NCBI GenBank assembly: GCA_002327925.1
Contig: DCVA01000042.1
Location: 124,001 to 188,000 of the forward strand
Origin: Anaerolineales bacterium UBA2200
GTDB taxonomy: Bacteria > Chloroflexota > Anaerolineae > UBA2200
Direction of reading: 5' to 3'
Length of the DNA: 64,000 bases
This document shows positions 40,754 to 51,217 of the stretch, one piece after another. The notes below the pieces were generated by a model. That model saw only the letters and a program-made list of their open reading frames with translations, searched no databases and was not told where the DNA came from. The stretch's first letter is position 1, and every line of letters starts with the position of its first letter. The position numbers were made by a program, and so were the translations under genes.

Positions 40754-41161
40754 TCAGCGTAACGGAGGCTCGAGTTTGGCTTCTACCCGCTGCTTGAAGC
40801 GCGAGAGCTCGACGATGACGCGCTGGTGCGTGCCTTCGCCGATCAGTTCCCGGTCATCGGAGGCCGATACCAGGAAGGTAAGCTTGCGACCGTCTACGGC
40901 AACCAGCCTGGCCAGCGCTCGCACCTTCATGCCAACAGGTGTGGCGGACAGGTGCCTGACGTCGAGGTGAACTCCGACTGTGCTGTATCCTGGAGGCAGG
41001 AGGGGATCGACTGCATGCACTGAAGCGCCCTCCATCCAGCGAATCATCTGTGGAGTGGCCAGGACCGCGACGTTGCCGCTGCCAAGGTGGAGAGCGGTGT
41101 GCTCGGCAGCGACGATGATTTCGAGTTCACCCACCAGACCCGGTTGGATTTGCGAGAACAT
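40754..41161 (-). CDS. Hotdog-fold thioesterase (fluoroacetyl-CoA thioesterase-like)
   Basis: A 135-residue single-hotdog protein. TPQMIRWMEGASVHAV carries the Glu of the FlK-like active site. STVGVHLDVRHLSATPVGMKVRALARLV and GEGTHQRVIVELSRF supply the core strands and His. Such enzymes hydrolyse short acyl-CoAs. AGGAGGAACG precedes the ATG. Its stop is 11 bases from the DUF2207 start, so both are likely co-transcribed. Confidence 0.85.
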   Translation of the reverse strand: MFSQIQPGLVGELEIIVAAEHTALHLGSGNVAVLATPQMIRWMEGASVHAVDPLLPPGYSTVGVHLDVRHLSATPVGMKVRALARLVAVDGRKLTFLVSASDDRELIGEGTHQRVIVELSRFKQRVEAKLEPPLR

Positions 41162-41241
41162 CGTTCCTCCTGCCGTGTCAGTCAGGGCGATTCAGTGTTC
41201 TCATCTCAAGGTGCAGCCGCCAGCAGCCTGCGTGCCGGTCG

Positions 41242-43062
<1,821 letters not shown>

Positions 43063-43084
43063 CGCTTCCTCCAGACGGACACGG

Positions 43085-43106
43085 AAAAAAAGCCGCACGG
43101 AGCGGC
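43085..43106 (-). terminator. Terminator after the tRNA cluster
   Basis: On the minus strand GCCGC and GCGGC pair around five bases and are followed by seven T (complement of 43085-43091), between the last tRNA and ftsH. A further hairpin, CCCCCG/CGGGGG at 43125-43141, lies upstream. Confidence 0.75.
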
Positions 43107-43155
43107 AGGGATGGGTTCGACTCGCCCCCGGAATTCGGGGGTGCGACTTGACCTG

Positions 43156-43228
43156 TGGGCCCACTTGGATTCGAACCAAGGACGACCCGGTTATGAGCCG
43201 GGGGCTCTAACCACTGAGCTATGGGCCC
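43156..43228 (-). tRNA. tRNA with CAU anticodon (elongator Met or Ile2)
   Basis: A 73-base cloverleaf. Acceptor arms GGGCCCA and TGGGCCC, D arm GCTCAGTGGTTAGAGC, anticodon loop CTCATAA with CAT at 43193-43195, T loop GGTTCGAATCC, discriminator A. CCA is not encoded. The CAU anticodon fits Met or lysidine-modified Ile; sequence alone does not settle it. Confidence 0.95.
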
Positions 43229-43235
43229 CCTCGAG

Positions 43236-43307
43236 AGCGGGCGACGGGACTTGAACCCGCGACAACCTGCTTGGAAGGCAGGGGCTCTACCACTGAGCTA
43301 CACCCGC
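43236..43307 (-). tRNA. tRNA-Gly (TCC)
   Basis: A 72-base cloverleaf. Acceptor GCGGGTG with CGCCCGC (one G-U), D arm AGCTCAGTGGTAGAGC, anticodon loop CTTCCAA (TCC at 43273-43275), T loop GGTTCAAGTCC, discriminator T. CCA is not encoded. Confidence 0.96.
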
Positions 43308-43311
43308 AAAG

Positions 43312-43384
<73 letters not shown>

Positions 43385-43394
43385 AAGCGCGTTT

Positions 43395-43422
43395 ATTATA
43401 CGCGATTTGACCTGCAGGTCAA
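43395..43422 (-). promoter_or_regulatory. tRNA-cluster promoter with overlapping 16-bp palindrome
   Basis: On the minus strand TTGACC (complement of 43417-43422) and TATAAT (complement of 43395-43400) have a 16-base spacer, ten bases before tRNA-Pro. The -35 is part of a perfect palindrome, TTGACCTGCAGGTCAA, at 43407-43422. Confidence 0.7.
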
Positions 43423-43461
43423 CTCGAGGTTCATATCCCACGCGCCTCTTGACAGGATCTT

Positions 43462-43980
43462 TCAGGGCTTGCGGTCGAAATAGATACTCTTGCCCGTGAC
43501 AGAAAGGGGAATGCCCATCACATAGTCGGCATCGATCATTCCAATCCGGCGCGCTATGGCTCCGACCCGGTACATGATGCGGTTGTCGACGTTCAGCATG
43601 CCGGCGGTCTTGACGGCGGAGCCGAGGGCGATGCCCATGTCCAGGAGGCGGAACGCGCACTGAGGTCCCTGAAACTCTGCCTTCAGCGTATTGGGCTTGA
43701 TGCACTCCTCAGACCCACACGCACCACAGTTGATGCCCAGAGGGCGTGCGTCCTTGATTCCGATCAGTACGACAAGGGGCGAAGCAAGCACATTCTTGCC
43801 GTCGCGATCAAAGTTCGGTTTGCCGCTCTCTTCTCCGAAGCGGATCATCGCCTCGCCAAGCTCGCGGCAGGGCTCTCCTTCCAGAACCGCCGTAACTACG
43901 AAATCCTGGCCCGCCGTCTTCGGCGCCGTGCGCGCTGCAACGCACATCAGATCCGCTACCAAGCGCAGTTCGGTCGACAT
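43462..43980 (-). CDS. DUF2148 ferredoxin-like protein
   Basis: A 172-residue cytoplasmic protein of the DUF2148 family. STELRLVADLMCVAARTAPKTAGQDFVVTAVLEGE, then LIGIKDARPLGINCGACGSEECIK with a Cys cluster (CGACGSEEC) and GPQCAFRLLDMGIALGSAVKTAGMLNVDNRIMYRVG. It ends YVMGIPLSVTGKSIYFDRKP. Members are described as ferredoxin-like from their Cys clusters, but the biochemical role is unestablished. ATG at 43980 is preferred; a TTG at 44004 would add eight residues. Confidence 0.85.
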   Translation of the reverse strand: MSTELRLVADLMCVAARTAPKTAGQDFVVTAVLEGEPCRELGEAMIRFGEESGKPNFDRDGKNVLASPLVVLIGIKDARPLGINCGACGSEECIKPNTLKAEFQGPQCAFRLLDMGIALGSAVKTAGMLNVDNRIMYRVGAIARRIGMIDADYVMGIPLSVTGKSIYFDRKP

Positions 43981-44190
43981 ATCGATTCCCACCTTTCCAA
44001 TCAAGTGCTAGATATGTAATTGTGGCTACAGAGCCACCTCGCGTCCATGCAGGCTCCCTGTAGGCCAAAGCAATGGTCGTGCGTCATTATAACATGGCTG
44101 CGGTTGTCTCGCAACAGACGTGGGTGCGAGACAGAGCGCAGAATCTACGTCCGGCCATTGTTAGACATTTATATGAAATGCAGCAGGAAC

Positions 44191-44211
44191 CTTGACAATC
44201 GATCACTAAAG
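44191..44211. promoter_or_regulatory. Candidate HspR operator (HAIR-like)
   Basis: CTTGACA-N7-ACTAAAG matches 11 of 14 positions of the HAIR consensus CTTGAGT-N7-ACTCAAG with the exact seven-base gap. It covers the -35 of the grpE promoter, and hspR is the fourth gene of the operon, suggesting autoregulated repression. Confidence 0.6.
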
Positions 44212-44220
44212 GGATAGAAT
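44192..44220 (+). promoter_or_regulatory. Promoter of the heat-shock operon
   Basis: TTGACA at 44192-44197 and TAGAAT at 44215-44220 with a 17-base spacer, about 40 bases before the grpE ATG. Confidence 0.75.
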
Positions 44221-44260
44221 GGCCGCAGACAGCATCCAATGGGGAGAGGGACATTGAGCA

Positions 44261-44752
44261 ATGGATGACCAAACGGCGACAACACCTGAGGGGCAGTCAC
44301 AGGACCTCGCTGCACTGCTGGAGGCGGCGCGGAAGGAGGTGCAGGACACCCAGGATAAGTATCTGCGTGCCCTGGCCGAGTCAGAGAACATGCGCAAACG
44401 CATGGAGAGGCTGTGCGACGAGCGAGTGTGGCAGGAAAAGAAGCGCGTCCTCTCGCATCTCCTGGAGGTGGCTGATCAGGTGGAGCAGGCACTCAAGTAC
44501 GCGAGTGCGGAGGATGCCATAGGCGCGGGAGTTCGCATCACTCTTCAGCACTTGCACAAAGTGCTTGCCCAGGAGGGCGTGCAGGTGGTACCATCCGTGG
44601 GCCAGGCCTTTGACCCGAACATGCATGAGGCGGTCGAGATGATCGAGGGCGATGGTGAGCCAAATCAGGTCGCTGCCGAGTTTCGCAAGGGATACACCCT
44701 CAATGGCAGGCTCTTGCGCGCAGCTCGGGTGCAAGTGCACAAGGCCTCCTAG
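44261..44752 (+). CDS. grpE: Nucleotide exchange factor GrpE
   Basis: Co-chaperone that releases ADP from DnaK. 163 residues: an N-terminal helix (LLEAARKEVQDTQDKYLRALAESENMRKRMER, the typical GrpE long helix) then the four-helix bundle and beta domain (GVRITLQHLHKVLAQEGVQVV ... FDPNMHEAVEM ... GYTLNGRLLRAARVQVHK). GGGGAGAGGG is upstream. First gene of the operon; dnaK is not present in the window. Confidence 0.94.
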   Translation: MDDQTATTPEGQSQDLAALLEAARKEVQDTQDKYLRALAESENMRKRMERLCDERVWQEKKRVLSHLLEVADQVEQALKYASAEDAIGAGVRITLQHLHKVLAQEGVQVVPSVGQAFDPNMHEAVEMIEGDGEPNQVAAEFRKGYTLNGRLLRAARVQVHKAS

Positions 44753-44794
44753 GACACGACTTGACCACGCGCCGAGAGGCGAGGGAAGCGCTCG

Positions 44795-45757
44795 ATGGAA
44801 TATAAGGACTATTACAAGGTACTGGGCGTGGAGAAGAAGGCCAGCCAGGCGGAGATCAAGAAAGCTTACCGCAAGCTGGCCCGTCAATACCATCCAGATG
44901 TGAATCCCGGCGTCAAGTCGGCCGAGGCACGCTTCAAGGAGATCAACGAGGCCAACGAGGTTCTCAGCGACCCTGAGAAACGACGCAAGTACGACGAGCT
45001 GGGCAGCAGCTGGCAGCAGTACCAGCGCACGGGGGGAGACCCGCGTGGTTTCGACTGGAGCCAGTGGTCTTCTGGACAACCCGGTCATGGTGGAGCCAGG
45101 GTTGAATACGGTAATCTTGAGGACATGCTCGGCGGAGATTTCTCCGACTTTTTCCGAACCATCTTCGGGGGTATGGCCGGGCCGGACGCGGGCTACTCGC
45201 GACAGGCAAGAGGCCGCCGTGGCCAGGACATGGAGCATCACCTGCAGATTACTCTGGAGGAAGCGTTCGGGGGTACCAAGAGACTGCTGCAGGTAGAGGC
45301 TCGCCGGCTTGAGGTGACCATACCGCCGGGGGTTGATACAGGGTCGCGAGTGCGAATCGCCGGAGAAGGTGGACCTGGCAGCGCCGGACGAGGCAAAGGA
45401 GATCTGTATCTGCTGATCGACGTGCTGCCTCACAGCATCTTCCAGCGTCGGGGGGACGATCTGTACACGGAGGCACCCATAGATCTGTACACTGCTATCC
45501 TGGGCGGCGAAGTGGCCGTGCCTACTCTGAAGAGCTCTGTCATGCTCAAGATTCCCGCAGAGACACAGGGTGGGCGGCGCTTTCGCCTGAAGGGTCTGGG
45601 AATGCCGAACCTTCACAACTCCAAGTTGAGAGGTGACCTGTATGTGGATGCCCGGATCGTCCTGCCGCAACGGCTGAGCTCTGACGAGAAGGACCTGTTC
45701 ACGCAGCTGGCGACGCTGCGCAGTCCTGCTGAAGTTTACAAGGGAGCAAGACAATGA
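44795..45757 (+). CDS. DnaJ-class co-chaperone without zinc finger (CbpA-like)
   Basis: 320 residues. J domain 1-70 with HPD (QYHPDVNPG), a Gly/Phe-rich linker, then two substrate-binding beta domains ([52 protein letters not shown]). No CxxCxGxG repeats, so it is a type II J protein like CbpA. Its stop overlaps the next gene's ATG. Stimulates DnaK ATPase. Confidence 0.93.
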   Translation: MEYKDYYKVLGVEKKASQAEIKKAYRKLARQYHPDVNPGVKSAEARFKEINEANEVLSDPEKRRKYDELGSSWQQYQRTGGDPRGFDWSQWSSGQPGHGGARVEYGNLEDMLGGDFSDFFRTIFGGMAGPDAGYSRQARGRRGQDMEHHLQITLEEAFGGTKRLLQVEARRLEVTIPPGVDTGSRVRIAGEGGPGSAGRGKGDLYLLIDVLPHSIFQRRGDDLYTEAPIDLYTAILGGEVAVPTLKSSVMLKIPAETQGGRRFRLKGLGMPNLHNSKLRGDLYVDARIVLPQRLSSDEKDLFTQLATLRSPAEVYKGARQ

Positions 45758-46977
45758 AAGCAAGAACCATGCGACTGGGTGCATTACTGATCGTCTCTGT
45801 ACTGGTCCTGACGCTGACAGGATGCCTGTGCTGTCTTCCGACGGGGAGTCGGACGTCTCCCTTTGCCGCAGTGCCAACCGCCGAGCTGCTGTCAGTGGAC
45901 ACGGCGCTGCAGCCTACGCCCACGGCCCTCGCCCCGGAGGTGATCACGTCCGCGGATGCTGAGGAGCTGTTGCTGATCAACGTCTACAAGCGTGTGAACC
46001 CGTCGGTGGTTCACATTCGGGTCATTGCGACTATGGCAACGGATGGCTTCGGGCTGCCGGAGGATGAGGATTACTACGGGCAGGGAACGGGCTCCGGATT
46101 CGTGTATGACACAGACGGCCACATTGTGACCAACAATCACGTGGTTGCCGACGGCAAAGAAGTGCAGGTAACCTTTCCGGATGGAACCAGCGTGATGGCG
46201 GAAGTTGTGGGCGTGGATCCGGACAGCGATCTGGCCGTGATCAAGGTGGATCTGCCCGCCCGCCAGCTCACTCCCGTCGAGCTCGGCGATTCGGACGCCC
46301 TGCAAATCGGGCAACGAGCAATCGCCATCGGCAACCCTTATGGGCTGCGGAGCACACTGACAACGGGAATCATCAGCGCTCTTGGGCGAAGTCTACCCCT
46401 GGGTCGCCTGTCTCAGAGCATCGGGTCCCGCTTCACGATTCCCGAGTTGATCCAGACCGATGCGGCCATCAACCCAGGCAACTCGGGAGGGCCCCTCCTC
46501 GATTCGCGGGGTCAGGTGATCGGAGTCAACACCGCCTATGACCCGGATGCCTTCGGAGTGGGCTTCGCCGTGCCGGTCAATATGGTGAAGCTTGTGGTGC
46601 CCAAGCTGATCAAGGACGGAAGGTATGCCTATCCCTGGCTGGGCATATCGGGAACGGACCTGTCCCTGGACTATGTAGAGGCAATGAGCCTGCCGGTCAA
46701 GCGGGGTGCCATCGTGCTGTCCGTTGTGCCAGGCAGCCCGGCCGACAAGGCCGGCCTCCGCGGCAGCAACGAGACGGTCCAGATGACCGGGCGTGAGCTT
46801 GAGATAGGCGGGGATGTGATCGTGGCCATCAATGGGGTGCCTGTACGTCAGTTCGAGGATATTCTGGTCTACGTTATTCGCCAAACAGAGGTGGGACAGC
46901 GGGTCACACTGACGATCATTCGAGACGGGCGCGAGCAGAAGATCGAGGTGCGGCTGGCGGAGCGTCCCAGGGACTAG
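45754..46977 (+). CDS. HtrA/DegP-like serine protease, lipoprotein
   Basis: 407 residues. The signal sequence ends in a lipobox (VLTLTGC). Trypsin-like domain with triad His129 (NNHVVAD), Asp159 (DSDLAVIK) and Ser244 (NPGNSGGPL). One PDZ domain follows (about 300-400: [20 protein letters not shown] ... [23 protein letters not shown]). It degrades or refolds damaged exported proteins. Translation is coupled to the J protein by an ATGA overlap, which fits the heat-shock setting. Confidence 0.94.
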   Translation: MKARTMRLGALLIVSVLVLTLTGCLCCLPTGSRTSPFAAVPTAELLSVDTALQPTPTALAPEVITSADAEELLLINVYKRVNPSVVHIRVIATMATDGFGLPEDEDYYGQGTGSGFVYDTDGHIVTNNHVVADGKEVQVTFPDGTSVMAEVVGVDPDSDLAVIKVDLPARQLTPVELGDSDALQIGQRAIAIGNPYGLRSTLTTGIISALGRSLPLGRLSQSIGSRFTIPELIQTDAAINPGNSGGPLLDSRGQVIGVNTAYDPDAFGVGFAVPVNMVKLVVPKLIKDGRYAYPWLGISGTDLSLDYVEAMSLPVKRGAIVLSVVPGSPADKAGLRGSNETVQMTGRELEIGGDVIVAINGVPVRQFEDILVYVIRQTEVGQRVTLTIIRDGREQKIEVRLAERPRD

Positions 46978-47024
46978 AGACGCGTCCATTCGGGCAGGGG
47001 ACGCACACGGTCCGAGGATGGGTG

Positions 47025-47387
47025 ATGAATCATCTGGCTCCTGACGAACCATGCTATCCAATTAGCGTTGTAGCGCGTATGGTTGATCTGCATCCGCAGA
47101 CTCTGCGTCTGTACGAGCGGATGGGGTTGATCATACCGGCGCGATCTCCAGGCAACGTGCGGCTGTATTCGGAGCTGGACATTGACCGCTTGCGGAGAAT
47201 CTGTCGACTTACCGATGAGCTTGGCGTGAACCTTGCTGCGGTCGAGGTGATCATGCGACTGACTGACACGATAGAACAACTGCAGGATGAGATGGAAACG
47301 ATGCGGTCATCACACGAGGCAGTCGTGGAGCGATTGAGTCGAATGACTGGCGAGACCGGACCGATCACAGATGAGGAGGAGCGGTAA
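47025..47387 (+). CDS. hspR: MerR-family heat-shock repressor HspR
   Basis: A 120-residue MerR-type regulator. The winged-helix region [49 protein letters not shown] matches HspR, followed by a C-terminal helix ([22 protein letters not shown]) for dimerisation and no ligand domain. HspR represses chaperone operons through HAIR sites; one candidate lies over this operon's promoter. ATG 47025 has GAGG seven bases upstream. Its stop overlaps the next start. Confidence 0.88.
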   Translation: MNHLAPDEPCYPISVVARMVDLHPQTLRLYERMGLIIPARSPGNVRLYSELDIDRLRRICRLTDELGVNLAAVEVIMRLTDTIEQLQDEMETMRSSHEAVVERLSRMTGETGPITDEEER

Positions 47388-48475
47388 TGCTTAGCGAGAA
47401 GGAATTGCAGGAACTGGCTGGCTTTCGCAGTGAGTCCGGCACCGTGCTGAGCGTTTACGTCAATACCGACCTGACTGGGCAGCCCAAGGAGAAGGCCAAG
47501 CTGGTGCTGCGGGAGGCGCTGGATAGTGTCCGTGCCGAGGCCCATGCTGAGGATGTGGCCAGGGTCGAGAGCTACGTCGACCGGGAATACGATTGGCGAT
47601 CTCGAGCGGTTGCTGTGATCTCGGCTCTCCAGGACGACCTGTGGCGCGTCTATCCCCTGCCAGTTGCCGTGCAGACCGAGGCCCATGTTGGTCCGGCACC
47701 CTACCTCAAACCCATGACGCGGATGCTGGATGAGTATGCTCGGTACGTGATTGTGCTTGTCGACCGCGAGGGGGCGCGTCTCTTTCTCATGCACCTCGGC
47801 GGCATCGAGGAGAAGGCGGGCTGGGCGGGCCAGGAGGTTAAGCGTCACAAGCAAGGCGGACGCGCCGCTGAGCGCTATCAGCGACGGGAGGATCAGCGCG
47901 CTCGGCAGAACATGCGACAATCGGCAGACATGGTGGTTCGCTTCCTCCAGGAAGCGCGAGCCAGCGGGCTGATTCTGGGCGGATCGGATGAGACTCTGCC
48001 ACGCTTCCGGGAGCTGCTGCCCAAGGCGATGCAGAAACAGATTGTAGGCACGTTGGCCATTGACATGCAGGCCCCTGCAGCCGAAGTCATGGAACGGGCG
48101 ACGGAGCTGATCAACGCCGGGGAGCAAGAACGCGAGGCCAGGCTCGTCGAAGACATGGTGACGGCCGCGGCCAAGGGGTCCGGGGCGGTCACGGGCCTGC
48201 CCGACACCTTCTATGTGGCCCACGAGGGCCGCGTACATACTCTGGTTGTCGAGCGGGGGTTCGAGGCAGCGGGCTATCTCTGTGCCGGGTGCGGCTACAT
48301 CAGTGCCGAGTCCATTGGCAAATGCCCATTCTGCGGAGGGCTTCCGGAAGTCACGAGTGACGCGGTGGACCGCGTGATGCAGAAGGTCATGGACTCGGGG
48401 GGCAAGGTGGAGATCGTGGCTCCGAGTGATGCGTTGACCAAGGCAGGACGCATAGGCGCTATCCTGCGCTACTAA
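47387..48475 (+). CDS. Archaeo-eukaryotic release-factor-like (baeRF) protein with zinc ribbon
   Basis: 362 residues. GTVLSVYVNTDLTGQPKEKAKLVLREALDSV and YARYVIVLVDREGARLFLMHLGGIEE belong to the bacterial eRF1-like (baeRF/VLRF) superfamily. The middle is a basic helix (KQGGRAAERYQRREDQRARQ), and the C-terminal part has an L7Ae-like domain and a zinc ribbon (CAGCGYISAESIGKCPFCGG). Family members are proposed to act at ribosomes under stress. Being embedded between hspR and clpB supports a stress-linked role, as inference. Confidence 0.8.
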   Translation: MLSEKELQELAGFRSESGTVLSVYVNTDLTGQPKEKAKLVLREALDSVRAEAHAEDVARVESYVDREYDWRSRAVAVISALQDDLWRVYPLPVAVQTEAHVGPAPYLKPMTRMLDEYARYVIVLVDREGARLFLMHLGGIEEKAGWAGQEVKRHKQGGRAAERYQRREDQRARQNMRQSADMVVRFLQEARASGLILGGSDETLPRFRELLPKAMQKQIVGTLAIDMQAPAAEVMERATELINAGEQEREARLVEDMVTAAAKGSGAVTGLPDTFYVAHEGRVHTLVVERGFEAAGYLCAGCGYISAESIGKCPFCGGLPEVTSDAVDRVMQKVMDSGGKVEIVAPSDALTKAGRIGAILRY

Positions 48476-48529
48476 CTTGAAGGAGCGGCGGGGGCGTTCG
48501 GTTCCTTTCCGTCGTCAGGAAGCAAAGAT

Positions 48530-51139
48530 ATGGATATGAAACGATACACTGAAAAGGCCCAAGAGGCCCTGGTGGAAGCCCAGAGGCTGGCCAGCGACAT
48601 GAATCATGGCCAGATAGACCCTGAGCACCTGCTGCTGGCACTGGTAACCCAGAGCGAGGGCGTCGTCCCGCAGGTCATTGCCAAGCTCGGTGCGGCACCA
48701 CAGGTGGTCCAGCGTCAGCTTGAGGACGAATTGCAGCGCAAGCCCAAGGTCTACGGCACAGCCACGCAGGTGGGAATTGGGGCGAGTCTGCAGAACGTGC
48801 TGAAGCGTGCCGAAGCACAGGCAGAGTCGATGCACGACGATTTTGTGTCGACGGAGCATCTTCTGATGGGCCTCGTTCTGGTACCTACCGGGCGCGCCTC
48901 GGAGTTGCTGCAGCAGCAAGGCGTTTCGCTGACGCGAATCTACGAAGCCCTGACAGGGATTCGTGGCTCGCAGAGGGTGACGGACCAGAATCCGGAAGGC
49001 AAGTATCAGGCTCTCGAGAAATACGGACGAGACCTGACGCAGTTGGCCAGTCGGGGCAAGCTTGATCCGGTGATCGGGCGCGACGAAGAGATCCGGCGAG
49101 TGATCCAGGTCCTTTCGCGGCGAACCAAGAACAACCCGGTGCTGGTCGGAGAAGCAGGAGTGGGCAAGACGGCCATAGCCGAGGGGTTGGCGTTGCGCAT
49201 CTTCCGCGGCGATGTTCCAGAGGGCCTGAAGAACAAGCGCATCGTCACGCTCGACCTGGGCGCTCTGGTGGCCGGTGCCAAGTACCGCGGCGAGTTCGAG
49301 GAGCGGCTCAAGGCCGTGCTTAAGGAAGTGACCGAATCGCAAGGCGACGTGATCCTTTTCATCGACGAACTTCACACTGTGGTGGGGGCAGGCGCAGCCG
49401 AGGGTGCCATGGACGCCAGCAACATGCTCAAGCCCATGTTGGCCAGGGGAGAGCTGCATTGCATCGGCGCCACCACCCTGGATGAGTACCGCCAGCACAT
49501 AGAGAAGGACCCAGCCCTCGAGCGTCGCTTTCAGCCCGTGTACGTTGACGAGCCGACGGTCGAAGAGACAATTAGCATCCTTCGTGGACTCAAGGAGCGT
49601 TACGAGGTTCACCACGGAGTGCGCATTCAGGATGCGGCGCTCGTTGCAGCCGCCGTCCTGTCACATCGCTACATTGCGGATCGGTTCTTGCCTGACAAGG
49701 CTATCGACCTGATCGATGAGGCCGCCTCACACCTGCGCATGGAAATCGACAGTATGCCAGCCGAGCTGGACGAGGTGGAGCGGCGGATCATGCAGCTGCA
49801 AATCGAACAGCAGGCACTGCGCAAAGAGACTGACGCTGCCTCTGGGGAGCGCCTGCAGAAGATCGATGAGGAACTGGCCGGTCTGAAAGAAAAGAGCACA
49901 GCGATGAAGGGCCAGTGGCAGCAGGAGAAGGATGCCATTCAGGCCATCAGGCAGACCAAGACCCGCATCGATGAAACGAAGAAGGCCCTTGAGGACGCCC
50001 AGCGACGAGCTGATCTGGAGACAGCCAGCAAGCTGCAGTATGGAGACCTCCGATCCCTGGAGAACGAGCTACAGGCAGGAGAACGCAACCTGCACGAGCT
50101 TCAGCAGAACAAAGCGATGCTGAAGGAGGAAGTGGACGCGGAGGATGTTGCAGAGATTGTGTCCGCGTGGACGGGCATTCCTGTTTCCAAGCTGGTTGAA
50201 GGCGAAAAGTCCAAGCTCCTGCGCATGGAAGACAACCTCCACCGGCGCGTTGTTGGGCAGGATGAAGCGATCTCTGCCGTGGCCAACGCGGTACGGCGCG
50301 CCAGGGCCGGACTGCAGGATCCCAAACGGCCGATTGGCAGCTTTCTGTTTCTGGGCCCAACCGGTGTCGGCAAGACCGAGCTGGCCAGGGCACTGGCCGA
50401 GTTTCTGTTCGATTCGGAAGAGGCAATGATTCGCCTGGACATGAGCGAGTATCAGGAGCGACACACAGTGGCGCGGCTGATTGGCGCGCCACCCGGCTAT
50501 GTGGGATACGAGGAAGGCGGGCAGCTTACTGAGGCGGTACGACGCCGGCCCTACTCCGTGGTTCTTTTCGATGAGGTAGAGAAGGCGCACCCGGAGGTCT
50601 TTAACGCCCTCTTGCAGGTGCTTGATGACGGGCGACTAACGGACGGGCATGGTCGGACCGTCAGCTTCACCAACACAGTGGTAATCATGACCTCTAACGT
50701 CGGAAGCCAGTGGATCAAGGAGCTTGGCGGGCGGGATGAGAAGGAGATGCGGCGCCGGGTTCTGGAAGCTCTGAGCCAGCAGTTCCGCCCCGAGTTCTTG
50801 AATCGCATCGATGAGACCATCATCTTCCATGCACTGGGCATGGAAGAACTGACACAAATCGTGGATATCCAGTTGCGTCACCTGCAGGCCCTTCTGGTTG
50901 ACCGCAAGGTGACGGTGGAATTGACAGAAGCAGCCAGGCAACACCTCGCGGAGGAGGGTTTCGATCCCGTTTACGGGGCGAGGCCTCTCAAGCGAGTGAT
51001 ACAGAGGGAGATACAGGATCCACTGGCCCTGAAGCTGCTGCAAGGCGACTTCCGAGACGGCGATGCGATACGCGTGGACTCTCGTGACGGCTCGTTTGTC
51101 TTCGAGGCAAGCCAGGTTGAGACAGAGCGGCAAGAGTAG
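48530..51139 (+). CDS. clpB: Disaggregase ClpB
   Basis: Hsp100 ATPase that with DnaK extracts proteins from aggregates. 869 residues: Clp N domain ([21 protein letters not shown]), AAA-1 with Walker [10 protein letters not shown] near residue 207, a coiled-coil middle domain of full ClpB length (about 400-530), and AAA-2 with GPTGVGKTE near 609. It ends with the D2-small domain ([27 protein letters not shown]). No ClpP-binding loop was evident, as expected for ClpB. Confidence 0.95.
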   Translation: MDMKRYTEKAQEALVEAQRLASDMNHGQIDPEHLLLALVTQSEGVVPQVIAKLGAAPQVVQRQLEDELQRKPKVYGTATQVGIGASLQNVLKRAEAQAESMHDDFVSTEHLLMGLVLVPTGRASELLQQQGVSLTRIYEALTGIRGSQRVTDQNPEGKYQALEKYGRDLTQLASRGKLDPVIGRDEEIRRVIQVLSRRTKNNPVLVGEAGVGKTAIAEGLALRIFRGDVPEGLKNKRIVTLDLGALVAGAKYRGEFEERLKAVLKEVTESQGDVILFIDELHTVVGAGAAEGAMDASNMLKPMLARGELHCIGATTLDEYRQHIEKDPALERRFQPVYVDEPTVEETISILRGLKERYEVHHGVRIQDAALVAAAVLSHRYIADRFLPDKAIDLIDEAASHLRMEIDSMPAELDEVERRIMQLQIEQQALRKETDAASGERLQKIDEELAGLKEKSTAMKGQWQQEKDAIQAIRQTKTRIDETKKALEDAQRRADLETASKLQYGDLRSLENELQAGERNLHELQQNKAMLKEEVDAEDVAEIVSAWTGIPVSKLVEGEKSKLLRMEDNLHRRVVGQDEAISAVANAVRRARAGLQDPKRPIGSFLFLGPTGVGKTELARALAEFLFDSEEAMIRLDMSEYQERHTVARLIGAPPGYVGYEEGGQLTEAVRRRPYSVVLFDEVEKAHPEVFNALLQVLDDGRLTDGHGRTVSFTNTVVIMTSNVGSQWIKELGGRDEKEMRRRVLEALSQQFRPEFLNRIDETIIFHALGMEELTQIVDIQLRHLQALLVDRKVTVELTEAARQHLAEEGFDPVYGARPLKRVIQREIQDPLALKLLQGDFRDGDAIRVDSRDGSFVFEASQVETERQE

Positions 51140-51217
51140 GGGTACACGGATGATCGCTGGTTTGTGGACATGCCGCAGCGCACGCGTAGTTGTGCGCCCT
51201 TTAGAAAGGGTAGTTCT

